This document shows positions 54,881 through 64,000 of a DNA stretch of 64,000 bases, piece by piece. Positions within the stretch are counted from its first letter, which is position 1; the number at the start of each line of letters is the position of its first letter. Below the pieces are notes generated by a model. The model was given only the letters and a program-made list of their open reading frames with translations, did not search any database and was not told the origin of the DNA. A program made the position numbers and the translations under genes. Source of the DNA: Edwardsiella hoshinae NBRC 105699 = ATCC 33379 (lineage in GTDB: Bacteria > Pseudomonadota > Gammaproteobacteria > Enterobacterales > Enterobacteriaceae); NCBI RefSeq assembly GCF_000474215.1, contig NZ_BAUC01000010.1, positions 25,382-89,381 of the forward strand, given 5' to 3'.

Positions 54881-56546
54881 ACAGCAGAGCCTTTTATCCG
54901 ATCGTGGCTACCACTGGCGCGGGCTAGGCGGTTGGAATCTCTACTTCCTACTCAAGCTGGCACTGCTGTGGTACGGCTATCTTCACTTTCATCCTTTCGC
55001 CAACTTGGTGTTTCTGGCCTTTCTGCTGTTTCCCTTACCGTCGAGCCACCTACACCGGCTACGCAACTGGCTGGCATTACCCATTGGCCTCGCCCTGTTT
55101 TACTACGACACCTGGTTGCCAGGGCTGAATAGCATCATTCATCAACGCGCGCTGTGGAGTCATTTCAGCGCCCCCTATGTGTTAGATCTTGCCCAACGTT
55201 TCATCAACTGGAATATGCTCGGCGCGGCGTTGGTGATCAGTGTTGCCTATCTGTTTCTCTCCCAATGGCTACGCATCACCACCTTTACCATCGCCGCGCT
55301 GCTCTGGGTCAATCTCGGGGCGCTGGGGGTACCGCAGCTCAGCCTGTCTGTCGGCGCGCGTGAAGCACAAGCGACCTTCGCAACGCACTCAGCAACGGTG
55401 GTCGCAGGCAGCAACGGACCTGCTGGAGAGAGCCGCAATGCCGACATCCCGCCACAGAGCGCGCCGCCGAGCAATCAAAACCTCAACGACTGGTTGAATC
55501 GTTTTTATGCCAGCGAGCAACAGCGGCAAACCCATTTCCCCGCGCGCTTACCTGCTGACGCTCAACCCTTCGATCTGTTGATCCTCAATATTTGTTCACT
55601 CTCTTGGAGCGATATCGATGCCGTTGGCCTGCGGGATCACCCGCTGTGGAAACGCATGGATATTCTATTCAGCAACTTTAACTCCGCCACCGCCTATAGC
55701 GGGCCGGCAGCTATTCGCATCATGCGTGCCAGCTGTGGTCAGTCCTCGCATAAGGCGCTCTACAGCCCTGTCTCGCCCCAATGCGATCTGATGGCCAACC
55801 TGGCTCGACTGGGATTCCATCAAGAGCTCGCGCTGGATCACGCCGGGGTGTTCGGCGACTATCTGAAGCATCTGCGTCAATACGGCAACATACAGGCGCC
55901 TCTCAGCACCAATACCGGCCTCCCCGCCGCACTGACCGCGTTCAATGGTGAACCCATCGCCAACGATCTCGCGCTCCTCCAGCGCTGGTTAAACAATACC
56001 GAGCAACAGGGCGATGTACGTAGCGCCAGTTTCATCAACCTGATCACATTGCATGACGGTAATCGCTTCATTGGTAGCAATCGTAGTGCGGACTTCAAGC
56101 CGCGCGCTCAGACACTCTTCGACCAGTTGGATCACTTTCTGACAGAGCTAGCGAAGTCGGGACGCCGCGTGATGGTGGTGATCGTCCCGGAACATGGGGC
56201 GGCGGTTGTCGGCGATAAAATGCAGATGGCGGGATTACGCGACATCCCTAGCCCGGCGATCACGCATGTGCCTGTCGGAGTGATCTTTAGTGGCATGAAG
56301 GCACCGGCACCAAGCACGCCAGTTATCGTCAGCCAGCCTAGTAGCTACCTGGCGCTCTCTGAACTGGTGGCTCGCACCGTTGACGGCAAGATCTTCAGCC
56401 AGCCCAGCGTAGACTGGCAGACGCTGGTACAACATCTCCCGCAAAGTGCTATCGTGTCGGAAAATGACAACGCCATCGTCATGATGTACCAAGGAAAACC
56501 GTATATCCGCCTCAACGGCGGTGACTGGGTACCTTATCCGCAATAA
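54864..56546 (+). CDS. bcsG: Cellulose phosphoethanolamine transferase BcsG
   Basis: 560 residues. Five N-terminal membrane helices (to about residue 160) are followed by a periplasmic alkaline-phosphatase-fold domain. Cys244 in NICSLSWSD and Ser279 in AYSGPAA correspond to the metal-side Cys243 and nucleophile Ser278 of E. coli BcsG, and VIVPEHGAA is a metal-binding stretch. It transfers phosphoethanolamine from lipid to cellulose, so this strain should make pEtN-cellulose. Confidence 0.94.
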   Translation: MTKHTEQQSLLSDRGYHWRGLGGWNLYFLLKLALLWYGYLHFHPFANLVFLAFLLFPLPSSHLHRLRNWLALPIGLALFYYDTWLPGLNSIIHQRALWSHFSAPYVLDLAQRFINWNMLGAALVISVAYLFLSQWLRITTFTIAALLWVNLGALGVPQLSLSVGAREAQATFATHSATVVAGSNGPAGESRNADIPPQSAPPSNQNLNDWLNRFYASEQQRQTHFPARLPADAQPFDLLILNICSLSWSDIDAVGLRDHPLWKRMDILFSNFNSATAYSGPAAIRIMRASCGQSSHKALYSPVSPQCDLMANLARLGFHQELALDHAGVFGDYLKHLRQYGNIQAPLSTNTGLPAALTAFNGEPIANDLALLQRWLNNTEQQGDVRSASFINLITLHDGNRFIGSNRSADFKPRAQTLFDQLDHFLTELAKSGRRVMVVIVPEHGAAVVGDKMQMAGLRDIPSPAITHVPVGVIFSGMKAPAPSTPVIVSQPSSYLALSELVARTVDGKIFSQPSVDWQTLVQHLPQSAIVSENDNAIVMMYQGKPYIRLNGGDWVPYPQ

Positions 56547-56560
56547 CCCAGCGCACAATA

Positions 56561-56592
56561 ATAAAAAAAGCGCCTTACCGCGCTTTTTTTTA
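56561..56592. terminator. Bidirectional terminator between bcsG and dppF
   Basis: AAAAAAAGCG and CGCTTTTTTT pair around an eight-base loop. T-tracts occur on both strands. It serves the convergent bcsEFG and dpp operons. Confidence 0.9.
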
Positions 56593-56601
56593 TTCGACGT
56601 C

Positions 56602-57600
56602 TTAGACGGACGGTATTAGCGCCTGCTCCACAGCGAAGCAAGCGATCAGCTGTCCATCATGATCACGCAACTGGGGTTGCAGTTGACGACAGGTCTCGAA
56701 GGCGCAGCGACACCGGGCGTTGAAAGCGCAGCCGGGTGGTGGATTGAGTGGACTGGGCAGCTCACCGCTCAGCTTGATGCGCTGCCGGCGCGCCTGCGGA
56801 TTGAGGCGCGGTGTCGCCGAAAGCAACGCCTGAGTATAGGGATGGCGCGGATTGCCGAAGACCTGCGCCTTGCTCCCTTTCTCTACACACCGCCCCAGGT
56901 ACATCACCATCACCTCGTCGGCGATATGCTCCACCACCGACAGATCGTGCGAGATGAATACATAGGACAGCCCCAATTCCTGCTGTAGATCCATCATCAG
57001 ATTCAGTACCTGAGCCCGCACCGAGACGTCGAGCGCCGACACCGGTTCGTCGGCGATCACCACGTCCGGATTAAGCATCAGACCTCGGGCGATGGCGATA
57101 CGTTGGCGCTGCCCCCCGGAAAACATGTGCGGATAGCGATCGTAATGCTCGGTTTTCAGGCCGACCCGCGCCATCATCGCTAACGCTCGCTCGCGGCGCT
57201 CGGCGGCAGAAAGCGCACAGTTGATCACCAACGGCTCCTCTAGGATCGCGCCGATCTTCTTGCGCGGGTTGAGCGAGGCATAGGGATTCTGAAACACGAT
57301 CTGGATCTTCTGGCGGCGTAATTTCTGCGCCGTCGGATCGCGCTGTAACAGATCCTGACCCTGGTAATACAGCTCACCGGCACTCGGCGTCTCGATCATG
57401 GTCAACAAACGTCCCAACGTTGACTTGCCGCAACCCGATTCGCCGACCACCGCCAGCGTCTTACCGCGCTCCAGGCTAAAGGAGACGCCATCCAACGCCT
57501 TGACCAAGCGTGGAGGGGTGAAGAGTCCGCCTTTCACCGGGTAATGTTTCTTGAGATCCACCGCTTGCAGCAACGGTGCCTGTGATTTGGCTTCACTCAT
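56602..57600 (-). CDS. dppF: Dipeptide ABC transporter ATP-binding protein DppF
   Basis: 332 residues from ATG 57600, which overlaps the dppD stop by four bases; the frame extends upstream but [20 protein letters not shown] matches the known start. Walker [10 protein letters not shown], signature [14 protein letters not shown], Walker B VVIADEP. The C-terminal oligopeptide-transporter domain has [14 protein letters not shown], the Cys pattern of the Fe-S-bearing Dpp/Opp ATPases. Energises dipeptide, heme and 5-aminolevulinate uptake. Confidence 0.96.
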   Translation of the reverse strand: MSEAKSQAPLLQAVDLKKHYPVKGGLFTPPRLVKALDGVSFSLERGKTLAVVGESGCGKSTLGRLLTMIETPSAGELYYQGQDLLQRDPTAQKLRRQKIQIVFQNPYASLNPRKKIGAILEEPLVINCALSAAERRERALAMMARVGLKTEHYDRYPHMFSGGQRQRIAIARGLMLNPDVVIADEPVSALDVSVRAQVLNLMMDLQQELGLSYVFISHDLSVVEHIADEVMVMYLGRCVEKGSKAQVFGNPRHPYTQALLSATPRLNPQARRQRIKLSGELPSPLNPPPGCAFNARCRCAFETCRQLQPQLRDHDGQLIACFAVEQALIPSV

Positions 57601-58577
57601 GCTGTCGGCCTCCCGGCATCGTCCAGTGGGGTATGACATTTCACCGCGCGTCCATTCAGGGTACCTAGCGGTGGCTCTTCTTGACGGCAGCGCTCTGCGG
57701 CATAGGGGCAACGCGGATTGAGTAGACAGCCTGTCGGGCGGTCATACTTCCCCGGCACCACCCCTGGTAGCGATACCAGACGCTCGCCATCGACGGCAAA
57801 CTCCGGCAACGCCCGCAGCAGCGCCTGGGTATAGGGATGACGCGGTGTATGGAAAATCTCACCAGCCAATCCCGCCTCCACCACCTGGCCGGCATACATC
57901 ACGATGATCTTATGCGCCGCCTCAGCCACCAACGCTAAGTCATGGGTGATCAGCACCAACGCCATGTTTTCCCGTTGTTGCAGCGCCAACAGTAGCTCGA
58001 TGATCTGCGCCTGGATCGTGACATCCAATGCCGTGGTCGGCTCATCGGCGATCAACAACTTCGGTCGGCAGGCGATCGCCATAGCGATCATCACCCGCTG
58101 GCTCATCCCGCCAGAAAGTTGATGCGGGTAAATATCCAAGCGTGAAGCGGGATCGGGAATACCGACCTGGGTAAGCAGGTCGATGGCCCGCTGGCGTCGG
58201 GTACGGCGATTACCGCCCTGATGTACCTTCAGCGCCTCCATGATCTGGTAGCCCACCGTATAACAGGGATTTAGACTGGTCATCGGGTCCTGGAAGATCA
58301 TCGCCACCTCGGCCCCCACCAGTTGACGCCGTTCGCGCTCGGAGAGGCGTTGCAGATCGGCACCGTTAAAGTGCAACTGCTGCGCCATCACGCGGCCAGG
58401 AAAATCGATCAACCCCATGATCGCCAGTGAGCTGACGGACTTACCCGAACCGGACTCTCCGACGATGCCAACCACTTCGCCCTGCTCCACCTGGTAACTG
58501 ATGCGATCAACCGCGCGGAAGGGGGCGCTATCGTCGCCGAAATGTACCGATAGCTGATTTACGTCTAATAATGCCAT
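57597..58577 (-). CDS. dppD: Dipeptide ABC transporter ATP-binding protein DppD
   Basis: 326 residues. Walker [12 protein letters not shown], signature [15 protein letters not shown], Walker [13 protein letters not shown], and the C-terminal Cys-rich segment [15 protein letters not shown]. It pairs with DppF. It is 11 bases after dppC in the leftward operon dppABCDF. Confidence 0.96.
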   Translation of the reverse strand: MALLDVNQLSVHFGDDSAPFRAVDRISYQVEQGEVVGIVGESGSGKSVSSLAIMGLIDFPGRVMAQQLHFNGADLQRLSERERRQLVGAEVAMIFQDPMTSLNPCYTVGYQIMEALKVHQGGNRRTRRQRAIDLLTQVGIPDPASRLDIYPHQLSGGMSQRVMIAMAIACRPKLLIADEPTTALDVTIQAQIIELLLALQQRENMALVLITHDLALVAEAAHKIIVMYAGQVVEAGLAGEIFHTPRHPYTQALLRALPEFAVDGERLVSLPGVVPGKYDRPTGCLLNPRCPYAAERCRQEEPPLGTLNGRAVKCHTPLDDAGRPTA

Positions 58578-58588
58578 GGCTCTTTCCT

Positions 58589-59515
58589 TTACTGCTTCAG
58601 CTTCGGATCCAGCGCGTCGCGCAGGCCGTCACCCATCAGGTTAAACGCCAATACCGTCAACAGGATCGCCAGTCCGGGGAAAGTCACTACCCACCAGGCG
58701 CTCTGGGCGAACTGCAACACGTCGGACAGCATGGTGCCCCACTCCGGCGTCGGAGGCTGCGCCCCCATCCCCAGGAAGCCTAACGCCGCCATGTCGAGGA
58801 TAGCGTTAGAGAACCCCAACGACGCTTGCACGATCAACGGTGCCAGACAGTTAGGCAGAATATTGATAAACATCTGGCGCAACGCCCCCGCCCCGGCGAC
58901 ACCGGAAGCCGTCACATAGTCGCGATGCACCTCCGCCAGCACGGCGGCACGCGTCAGACGCACATAATGCGGCAAGGCGACAAAGGTCAAGGCTAACGAG
59001 GCATTAACGATGGAAGGACCGAAAATAGCCACCAATACCAATGCCAACAGCAAGCTCGGCAGTGCCAGCATAATGTCAACCACGCGCATGATCAGCGCAT
59101 CGACCACACCACCGAAGTAACCGGCCAGCAGTCCCAGCACCACCCCTAACAGCAGGGACAGCATCACTACCAGGCAGCCAACCAATAGCGACAGACGGGC
59201 GCCGTAGATCAGGCGCGATAACACATCGCGCCCCACATCGTCGGTGCCGAGAATAAAGCGCCAGCTCCCACCCGCCTCCCAAACCGGCGGACGTAATAGG
59301 GCGTCTCGGAACTGCTCCTGCGGCAGGTGCGGGGCGATAAAGTTGGCCCCCAAGGCCACCAGTACCACGATCGCCACATAGATCAGGCCGACGACGGCCC
59401 CCTTATTACGGCAAAAGTAGTGCCAAAATTCTTGTAGCGGCGTCATCGGCTGTGGTGCCGCCTGCGGCGGAACCGTGGTTGGCACCGCCGTCTCGGCCAT
59501 CATTCGTTCAGACAT
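58589..59515 (-). CDS. dppC: Dipeptide ABC transporter permease DppC
   Basis: 308 residues, about six membrane helices, with the BPD_transp_1 EAA-type loop ([20 protein letters not shown]) and [21 protein letters not shown] near the first helices, typical of OppC/DppC. The N-terminal tail is Pro/Ala-rich. It is 11 bases after dppB. Confidence 0.95.
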   Translation of the reverse strand: MSERMMAETAVPTTVPPQAAPQPMTPLQEFWHYFCRNKGAVVGLIYVAIVVLVALGANFIAPHLPQEQFRDALLRPPVWEAGGSWRFILGTDDVGRDVLSRLIYGARLSLLVGCLVVMLSLLLGVVLGLLAGYFGGVVDALIMRVVDIMLALPSLLLALVLVAIFGPSIVNASLALTFVALPHYVRLTRAAVLAEVHRDYVTASGVAGAGALRQMFINILPNCLAPLIVQASLGFSNAILDMAALGFLGMGAQPPTPEWGTMLSDVLQFAQSAWWVVTFPGLAILLTVLAFNLMGDGLRDALDPKLKQ

Positions 59516-59526
59516 GTGTCAGCCTC

Positions 59527-60546
59527 CTAGTGTTTATGGCGGATACGCGGGTTAACGACGCCGTACAGCACGTCCACCAACAGATTAACCAGGATAATCA
59601 TGCTGGCGACCAGCAATACCCCGCCCTGCACCACCGGGTAATCGCGGCGTTGCAGGCCGTCAATCAACCAGCGGCCCAACCCCGGCCAGGAGAAAATGGT
59701 CTCGGTCAGAATGGCTCCAGCCAGCAACGTGCCGACCTGTAGGCCGATCACCGTCACCACGGGCAATAGCGCGTTCCGTAAGGCGTGCACCACGATCACC
59801 CGCATACGGCTCAGCCCTTTGGCGCGCGCGGTACGGATATAGTCCTCGCTCAACACCTCTAACATCGCGGAGCGGGTCATTCGCACGATCACCGCCAGCG
59901 GAATGGTGCCCAATACAATAGAGGGTAAGATCAGATGCATCACCGCATCCTTGAAGTCGCCCGGTTCACCCCACAGCAGGGTATCGATCAGCATAAAGCC
60001 GGTCAGCGGGTGGCTATCGTCCAGGAACACCGTGTCGCTGATACGCCCCGAGACCGGCGTCAGGTCGAGCTGCACCGACACCAGCATGATCAACATCATG
60101 CCCCACCAGAAGATAGGCATGGAGTAACCGGTCAGCGACACGCCGACCGCCGTATGATCAAACACCGAACCACGCCTGACCGCGGCCAACACCCCGATGG
60201 GGATCCCAAGCAAGATGGCGAACAGCATGGCGCAAAAACCGAGCTCTAGCGTCGCCTGAAAGCGGGGTACGAACTCCTGCCAAACCGGAGTACGGCTCTT
60301 CAGCGACTGACCGAGATCGCCGTGCAATACATCGTTAACGTAAGTGAAATATTGTTGGTATAGCGGCTTATCTAGCCCCATCTCAGTCATCAGTTGAGCG
60401 TGGCGCTCCGCCGAGATCCCGCGTTCGCCCGCCATGATCATCACGGGATCTCCGGGGATCATGTGGACGAAGGCGAATGTCAGCAGGGTGATGCCGATAA
60501 ACGTAGGGATAACCAACCCCAAACGTCGAAGAATAAACTGCAACAT
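59527..60546 (-). CDS. dppB: Dipeptide ABC transporter permease DppB
   Basis: 339 residues, six membrane helices, with the OppB-type start MLQFILRRLGLVIPTFIGIT and EAA loop YIRTARAKGLSRMRVIVVH. Full length against E. coli DppB. Separated from dppA by 152 bases holding a stem-loop. Confidence 0.96.
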   Translation of the reverse strand: MLQFILRRLGLVIPTFIGITLLTFAFVHMIPGDPVMIMAGERGISAERHAQLMTEMGLDKPLYQQYFTYVNDVLHGDLGQSLKSRTPVWQEFVPRFQATLELGFCAMLFAILLGIPIGVLAAVRRGSVFDHTAVGVSLTGYSMPIFWWGMMLIMLVSVQLDLTPVSGRISDTVFLDDSHPLTGFMLIDTLLWGEPGDFKDAVMHLILPSIVLGTIPLAVIVRMTRSAMLEVLSEDYIRTARAKGLSRMRVIVVHALRNALLPVVTVIGLQVGTLLAGAILTETIFSWPGLGRWLIDGLQRRDYPVVQGGVLLVASMIILVNLLVDVLYGVVNPRIRHKH

Positions 60547-60671
60547 AGCCCGAACTCTCTGTATTCGGCCGACCTAAGCCAGCCCATGACGGCGCGCAAG
60601 GCTACGCGCCATCCGACTCTAGTTACCGCACCTGAGCCATACGGCCCGTTACCGCGCGGGGGCAGCACGGC

Positions 60672-60691
60672 GTCCCTCCCAAGAGAGGGAC
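60672..60691 (-). other. Intercistronic stem-loop dppA-dppB
   Basis: GTCCCTC-CCAAGA-GAGGGAC starts eight bases after the dppA stop. It probably stabilises dppA mRNA or partly stops transcription, giving more DppA than the membrane subunits. Confidence 0.6.
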
Positions 60692-60698
60692 AGCCGAC

Positions 60699-62327
60699 TT
60701 ACTCCAGGGAGACCTGATCGAAGTGGTGTTTGCCCAACGGATCCACCACATACCCCTTCACTTCTTTGCGTACGGGTTCATACACCGTCGAGTGGGCGAC
60801 GATCAGCGCCGGCGCCTGATCATGCATGATCACCTGAGCCTGCTTATACAGCTCGACACGCTTGGCCTGATCCGCCTCGGCGCGCGCCGGTTGGATCACC
60901 GCCTCAAACGGTTGATAGCACCAGCGGGAGTAGTTCGAGCCCGACTTAGCCGCATCGCAACTAAACAGCGTGGCGAAGAAGTTGTCCGGATCCCCATTGT
61001 CCCCGGTCCAGCCCATCATCACCGCCTGATGTTCCCCATCTTTGGCGCGCTTGAGGTATTCGCCCCACTCATAGGTGACAACTTTGGCTTTGACGCCGAT
61101 CTTGTCCCAATCGGCCTGGATCATCTCCGCCATACGGCGGGCGTTCGGGTTATAGGGCCGCTGGACCGGCATCGCCCACAGATCGATGCTAAAGCCATCC
61201 GCCAACCCCGCCTCTTTCAGCAACGCCTTAGCCTTAGCCGGATCGTAAGGGTAATCCTGTAGTGCCTCGTTATAGCCCCACATGGTCGGCGGGATCAGGT
61301 TCTTCGCCGGCTGCCCGGCCTTTTGATATACCGCCTCGATGATCGCCGGCTTATTCACCGCCATGATCAATGCCTGACGCACCTTGAGGTTATCCAGCGG
61401 CTTTTTCTCAACGTTAAACGATAGGAAGCCGACATTCAGCCCCGGCTGCTCCAGCAAGTTGATACTTTTATCCTGCTTCATGCGCTCCAAATCGGCCGGG
61501 TTCGGGTACGGCATCACTTGGCACTCATTCTTTTGCAGCTTGGCATAGCGCACCGATGCATCCGGCGTGATGGAGAATACCAGACGATCGATCTTCGGCT
61601 TCGCGCCCCAGTAATCCTTGTTAGCCTTGTAGAGGATCTTGGAGTCTTTCTGATACTGCAACAGCTGGAATGGGCCGGTACCCAACGGTTCCAGGTCAAT
61701 CTTTTCCGGCGTGCCGGCCTTCATCATGGCATCACCATACTCGGCGGAGAGGATCGAGGCGAAGTCCATCGCCAGATCGGCCAGGAAAGGAGATTCCGGG
61801 TGATTCAGTACGATACGCACCGTATGGTCATCAACCTTCTCGACCTTGGCGATCAGCTCCGGCAATCCCATACCCTGGAAGTACTCATAGCTGCCGCCGG
61901 AGACTTTGTGGTACGGGTGATTGACATCGCGTTGGCGCTCGAAGGAGAACACGACGTCGTCGGCATTAAAGTCACGGGTCGGTTTAAACAGTTTATTACC
62001 CTGCCACTTCACCCCCTTACGCAGGTGAAAGGTATACGTCTTACCGTCGGGGCTCACTTCCCAGCTTTCCGCCAGACCGGGCTCAATCTCAGTAGTTCCC
62101 TTTTTAAATTCGATTAGACGGTTATAAATAGGAACTGCGCTGGCATCATAGGTGGTGCCTGAAGTAAATAACTGAGGGTTAAACCCCTCCGGCGATCCCT
62201 CGGAACAATACACCAGCGTCTTAGCTTGAAGGCTACCGGCCACGGCCAGCGCCACCAGCCCAATGCCCCATTTTAGCGCGACACATCCCGCTCCACGGCC
62301 CGTGGATACATTATTCTTGACAGACAT
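60699..62327 (-). CDS. dppA: Periplasmic dipeptide-binding protein DppA
   Basis: 542 residues from ATG 62327 (GGAG upstream); the frame extends further but this start gives a signal peptide ([19 protein letters not shown]) before [17 protein letters not shown], the mature DppA start. Cluster C solute-binding protein for dipeptides, also a chemotaxis and heme-uptake component. It closely follows E. coli DppA through [20 protein letters not shown] and [16 protein letters not shown]. Confidence 0.96.
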   Translation of the reverse strand: MSVKNNVSTGRGAGCVALKWGIGLVALAVAGSLQAKTLVYCSEGSPEGFNPQLFTSGTTYDASAVPIYNRLIEFKKGTTEIEPGLAESWEVSPDGKTYTFHLRKGVKWQGNKLFKPTRDFNADDVVFSFERQRDVNHPYHKVSGGSYEYFQGMGLPELIAKVEKVDDHTVRIVLNHPESPFLADLAMDFASILSAEYGDAMMKAGTPEKIDLEPLGTGPFQLLQYQKDSKILYKANKDYWGAKPKIDRLVFSITPDASVRYAKLQKNECQVMPYPNPADLERMKQDKSINLLEQPGLNVGFLSFNVEKKPLDNLKVRQALIMAVNKPAIIEAVYQKAGQPAKNLIPPTMWGYNEALQDYPYDPAKAKALLKEAGLADGFSIDLWAMPVQRPYNPNARRMAEMIQADWDKIGVKAKVVTYEWGEYLKRAKDGEHQAVMMGWTGDNGDPDNFFATLFSCDAAKSGSNYSRWCYQPFEAVIQPARAEADQAKRVELYKQAQVIMHDQAPALIVAHSTVYEPVRKEVKGYVVDPLGKHHFDQVSLE

Positions 62328-62891
62328 AACGTTGAACTCCGTACTGTGATGTTGTGTGAACCGGCGGATCTCTGTTTTTTGCTTTACGATCCGTCCGGCG
62401 GCGGCCTGTACGGCCAAGGCGGGGATGCGCCCCCAGTGAGGAACGACTCGCTAGGCTGCCCATCGACGTGTGGATAAGAGTATCGCGAAGCGCGCTGCCC
62501 GCCTTATACGCCTCAATTTCGCAAGTGTTCCGGTTGGCGTCAATATAACGAAGGGATGTTTATCGATTAATAAACGATCAGTTTCTTTATATAAAACGTG
62601 ATAAATAAACAGCATATATAGGTTGAAATTTGTACTTAGTATTCACGTGCCACGCATTCCACTAAGTAATAAATTCTTACCAGCCGATTTCACTAATCGC
62701 CGCGGCGAAAAAATTTATCCTAAGCGCCGAATATATACTCAATTCCCCTGATGGGAGAGATATCGATAGAGAAAAATGCTAGTGGCTAGACGCCACCGGC
62801 CCGGCTATCCCCTTTTTTGCGGAATGATACACATGCGCCGACCCGTTGCGGCGTTATCATCACAGCTATTGTCATCAAGAGGAGAGAAACG
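62328..62891. promoter_or_regulatory. Divergent regulatory region dppA / editing-domain gene
   Basis: 564 bases. Near dppA it holds the leader with a GcvB-type site. The middle is AT-rich, with GTTTAT-N6-ATAAAC at about 62560-62577 and GATAAATAAAC repeats, and should contain the dppA promoter. I see no gene. Confidence 0.45.
62349..62356 (-). promoter_or_regulatory. Candidate GcvB sRNA target in the dppA leader
   Basis: CACAACAT on the minus strand, 22 bases upstream of the dppA start and just before the Shine-Dalgarno. This is the C/A-rich target type bound by the G/U-rich R1 region of GcvB, which represses dppA in E. coli and Salmonella. Confidence 0.6.
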
Positions 62892-63389
62892 GTGTCACAG
62901 GCCACATTTGAACGCTTACAGGCCCTACTGGACAGCCATGCTGCGCGCTATCGCATCGTGGAACACCCGAGTGCGGGGAGATCGGAAGAGGTAGCGAGGA
63001 TCCGCGGCACGCAACTTGGCCAAGGAGCCAAGGCATTGGTATGCCACGTTAAGGGTAACGGTATCAAACAACATGTCTTAGCCGTGCTTCCCGCCGATCA
63101 GCAGGCCGATTTAAGCGCCCTAGCTCGTGGTATTGGTGGGACGCGCGCCTCGCTGGCTAGCCCTACAGAGGTCAATGCCCTGACCGACTGCGTCTTCGGT
63201 GCCATTCCCCCCTTCAGCCTACATCCCGACCTATTGCTGGTCGCCGATCCGTTACTGTTCAGTCGCTTCGATGAATTAGCCTTCAACGCCGGCACCTTGG
63301 AACGATCGCTGATCCTCAACTGCGAAGACTATCGCCGCATTGCGGCACCCCGCAGCGTAGCGTTTATCCGCCAAGCCGAGCAGGTCTAA
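62892..63389 (+). CDS. YbaK/ProX-type aminoacyl-tRNA deacylase domain protein
   Basis: 165 residues from a GTG start at 62892 with AGAGGAGAG upstream. It is a single YbaK/prolyl-tRNA synthetase-associated editing domain: [32 protein letters not shown] (catalytic-type Lys), [18 protein letters not shown] and GAIPPFS. Such proteins clear wrongly charged tRNA, for example Ala- or Cys-tRNA(Pro). The YeaK/PrdX branch is likely but the exact substrate is unknown. It converges on two tRNA-Pro genes. Confidence 0.88.
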   Translation: MSQATFERLQALLDSHAARYRIVEHPSAGRSEEVARIRGTQLGQGAKALVCHVKGNGIKQHVLAVLPADQQADLSALARGIGGTRASLASPTEVNALTDCVFGAIPPFSLHPDLLLVADPLLFSRFDELAFNAGTLERSLILNCEDYRRIAAPRSVAFIRQAEQV

Positions 63390-63440
63390 GATGCCCTCCG
63401 CCATCGAACGGTGCGATGCAGGGAGGTAAAGCGACCCCAA

Positions 63441-63470
63441 AACAAAAAACCCAGCCATCAAGGCTGGGTT
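63441..63470 (-). terminator. Terminator of the distal tRNA-Pro
   Basis: AACCCAGCC-ATCAA-GGCTGGGTT with a T-tract (TTTTTTGTTTT) on the minus strand, 12 bases past the tRNA end. Confidence 0.9.
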
Positions 63471-63481
63471 TCTCAGGAATT

Positions 63482-63558
63482 TGGTCGGCGAGAGAGGATT
63501 CGAACCTCCGACCCACACGTCCCGAACGTGTTGCGCTACCAGGCTGCGCTACTCGCCG
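63482..63558 (-). tRNA. proK: tRNA-Pro (anticodon CGG), copy 2
   Basis: 77 bases with encoded CCA. The acceptor CGGCGAG pairs with CTCGCCG. The anticodon loop is TTCGGGA, giving CGG, which reads CCG. The T-loop is GGTTCGAATCC. Matches E. coli proK. It is identical in the mature part to copy 1. Confidence 0.97.
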
Positions 63559-63657
63559 AATGCGGTGCGCATGTTACTGCTAGCCTGCGTCGGCGTCAAC
63601 ACCTTAAGCGCGATGTCAATCCGGCTTTTTCTCCGCCAGGTGTTAAACGGCGCATAA

Positions 63658-63688
63658 CGCAAAAAACCCAGCCATAAGGGCTGGGTTT
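63658..63688 (-). terminator. Terminator of the proximal tRNA-Pro
   Basis: AAACCCAGCC-ATAAG-GGCTGGGTTT with TTTTTT on the minus strand. Nearly the same as the one after copy 2. Confidence 0.88.
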
Positions 63689-63699
63689 TCTCAGGAATT

Positions 63700-63776
63700 T
63701 GGTCGGCGAGAGAGGATTCGAACCTCCGACCCACACGTCCCGAACGTGTTGCGCTACCAGGCTGCGCTACTCGCCG
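63700..63776 (-). tRNA. proK: tRNA-Pro (anticodon CGG), copy 1
   Basis: Same 77-base tRNA as copy 2. Both copies share the flanks GAATGCGGTGCGCATGTTAC on one side and TCTCAGGAATT on the other, showing a tandem duplication of about 218 bases. Confidence 0.97.
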
Positions 63777-63922
63777 AATGCGGTGCGCATGTTACTGCTC
63801 GGCGCTCAGCGCGTCAACCCTCTTTTTGCATTACTTTTGCCATTTGCTGAGAAAATCGGCCATTATGCAGGGAACCCCGCTCATCGCCCGTATTTTAGCC
63901 AACCTTCTCACCATTCCATAGC

Positions 63923-63951
63923 AAAAAGCATGGCCGAAGCCATGCTTTTTT
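63923..63951. terminator. Bidirectional terminator
   Basis: AAAAAGCATGGC-CGAA-GCCATGCTTTTT followed by T. On the minus strand it follows the stop of the gene that enters from the right edge. Confidence 0.85.
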
Positions 63952-63969
63952 CCCACCGATGTTGCGCGA

Positions 63970-64000
63970 TCACGCCTTCGCCTGCACCGACTGTCCTACG
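63970..64000 (-). CDS. C-terminal end of an unidentified gene (partial)
   Basis: A minus-strand frame from the right edge reads VGQSVQAKA then TGA, 19 bases before a strong terminator. Too short to identify. The terminator is the main reason to believe a gene ends here. Confidence 0.35.
   Translation of the reverse strand, partial: VGQSVQAKA

Noticed and set aside
63482..63776. tRNA-Pro genes as an integration site of the element
   Set aside because: No att repeat of a tRNA 3' end flanks any insert there; the element att cores match cdh.

Overview
This window is a chromosomal segment of an enteric gammaproteobacterium. Nearly every backbone gene matches a well-known Enterobacterales protein (dtpB, gdhA, rsmJ, prlC, rlmJ, gor, ddlA, kdgK, yhjJ, dctA, pdeK, the bcs cellulose genes, dppABCDF, proline tRNA). 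The gene order partly follows the E. coli dtpB-to-gor and yhjH-to-proK regions. GC-rich codon use and the rearranged order suggest a Hafniaceae-type organism, perhaps Edwardsiella; that is inference, not shown by a marker here.

Layout. 1-4.3 kb: the end of dtpB, gdhA and a convergent OmpR-type two-component pair. 4.8-11.6 kb: a six-gene sugar operon (binding protein, double ATPase, two permeases, FGGY kinase, SIS isomerase) consistent with uptake and phosphorylation of a pentose or pentulose. 11.6-17.6 kb: rsmJ-prlC, a HIT gene broken by loss of one CTAT unit, rlmJ and gor. 17.7-23.4 kb: a chemoreceptor with a FliA-type promoter, a small exported protein, ddlA, and LuxR- and LysR-type regulators.

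23.86-34.36 kb: a ~10.5-kb integrative element of P4-like satellite type sits inside cdh (CDP-diacylglycerol pyrophosphatase) and splits it. It has 19-bp core direct repeats, arm-type integrase repeats at both ends, a tyrosine integrase, AlpA, a Rha-type regulator, a SF3 primase-helicase, an iteron origin, SSB, an Icd-like gene and a divergent promoter switch with three operators. No capsid, terminase or packaging gene was found. About 2.4 kb between its left-end gene and ssb is almost free of genes. That stretch is built from nested inverted repeats, recurring hairpins with a CCAAAAC(T/G)GG top, and inverted copies of the ssb 3' end. This is the least explained part of the window.

34.4-56.5 kb: the c-di-GMP and cellulose module: pdeH (near-perfect FliA promoter), kdgK (candidate KdgR box), yhjJ, dctA, pdeK, then bcsRQABZC leftward and bcsEFG rightward. 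Flagellar control of pdeH and the chemoreceptor, beside a complete pEtN-cellulose system, fits a motility-versus-biofilm switch. 56.6-62.4 kb: the dipeptide transporter dppABCDF, transcribed leftward, with a candidate GcvB sRNA site in the dppA leader. 62.9-64 kb: a YbaK/ProX-type editing-domain gene converging on two tandem tRNA-Pro(CGG) genes.
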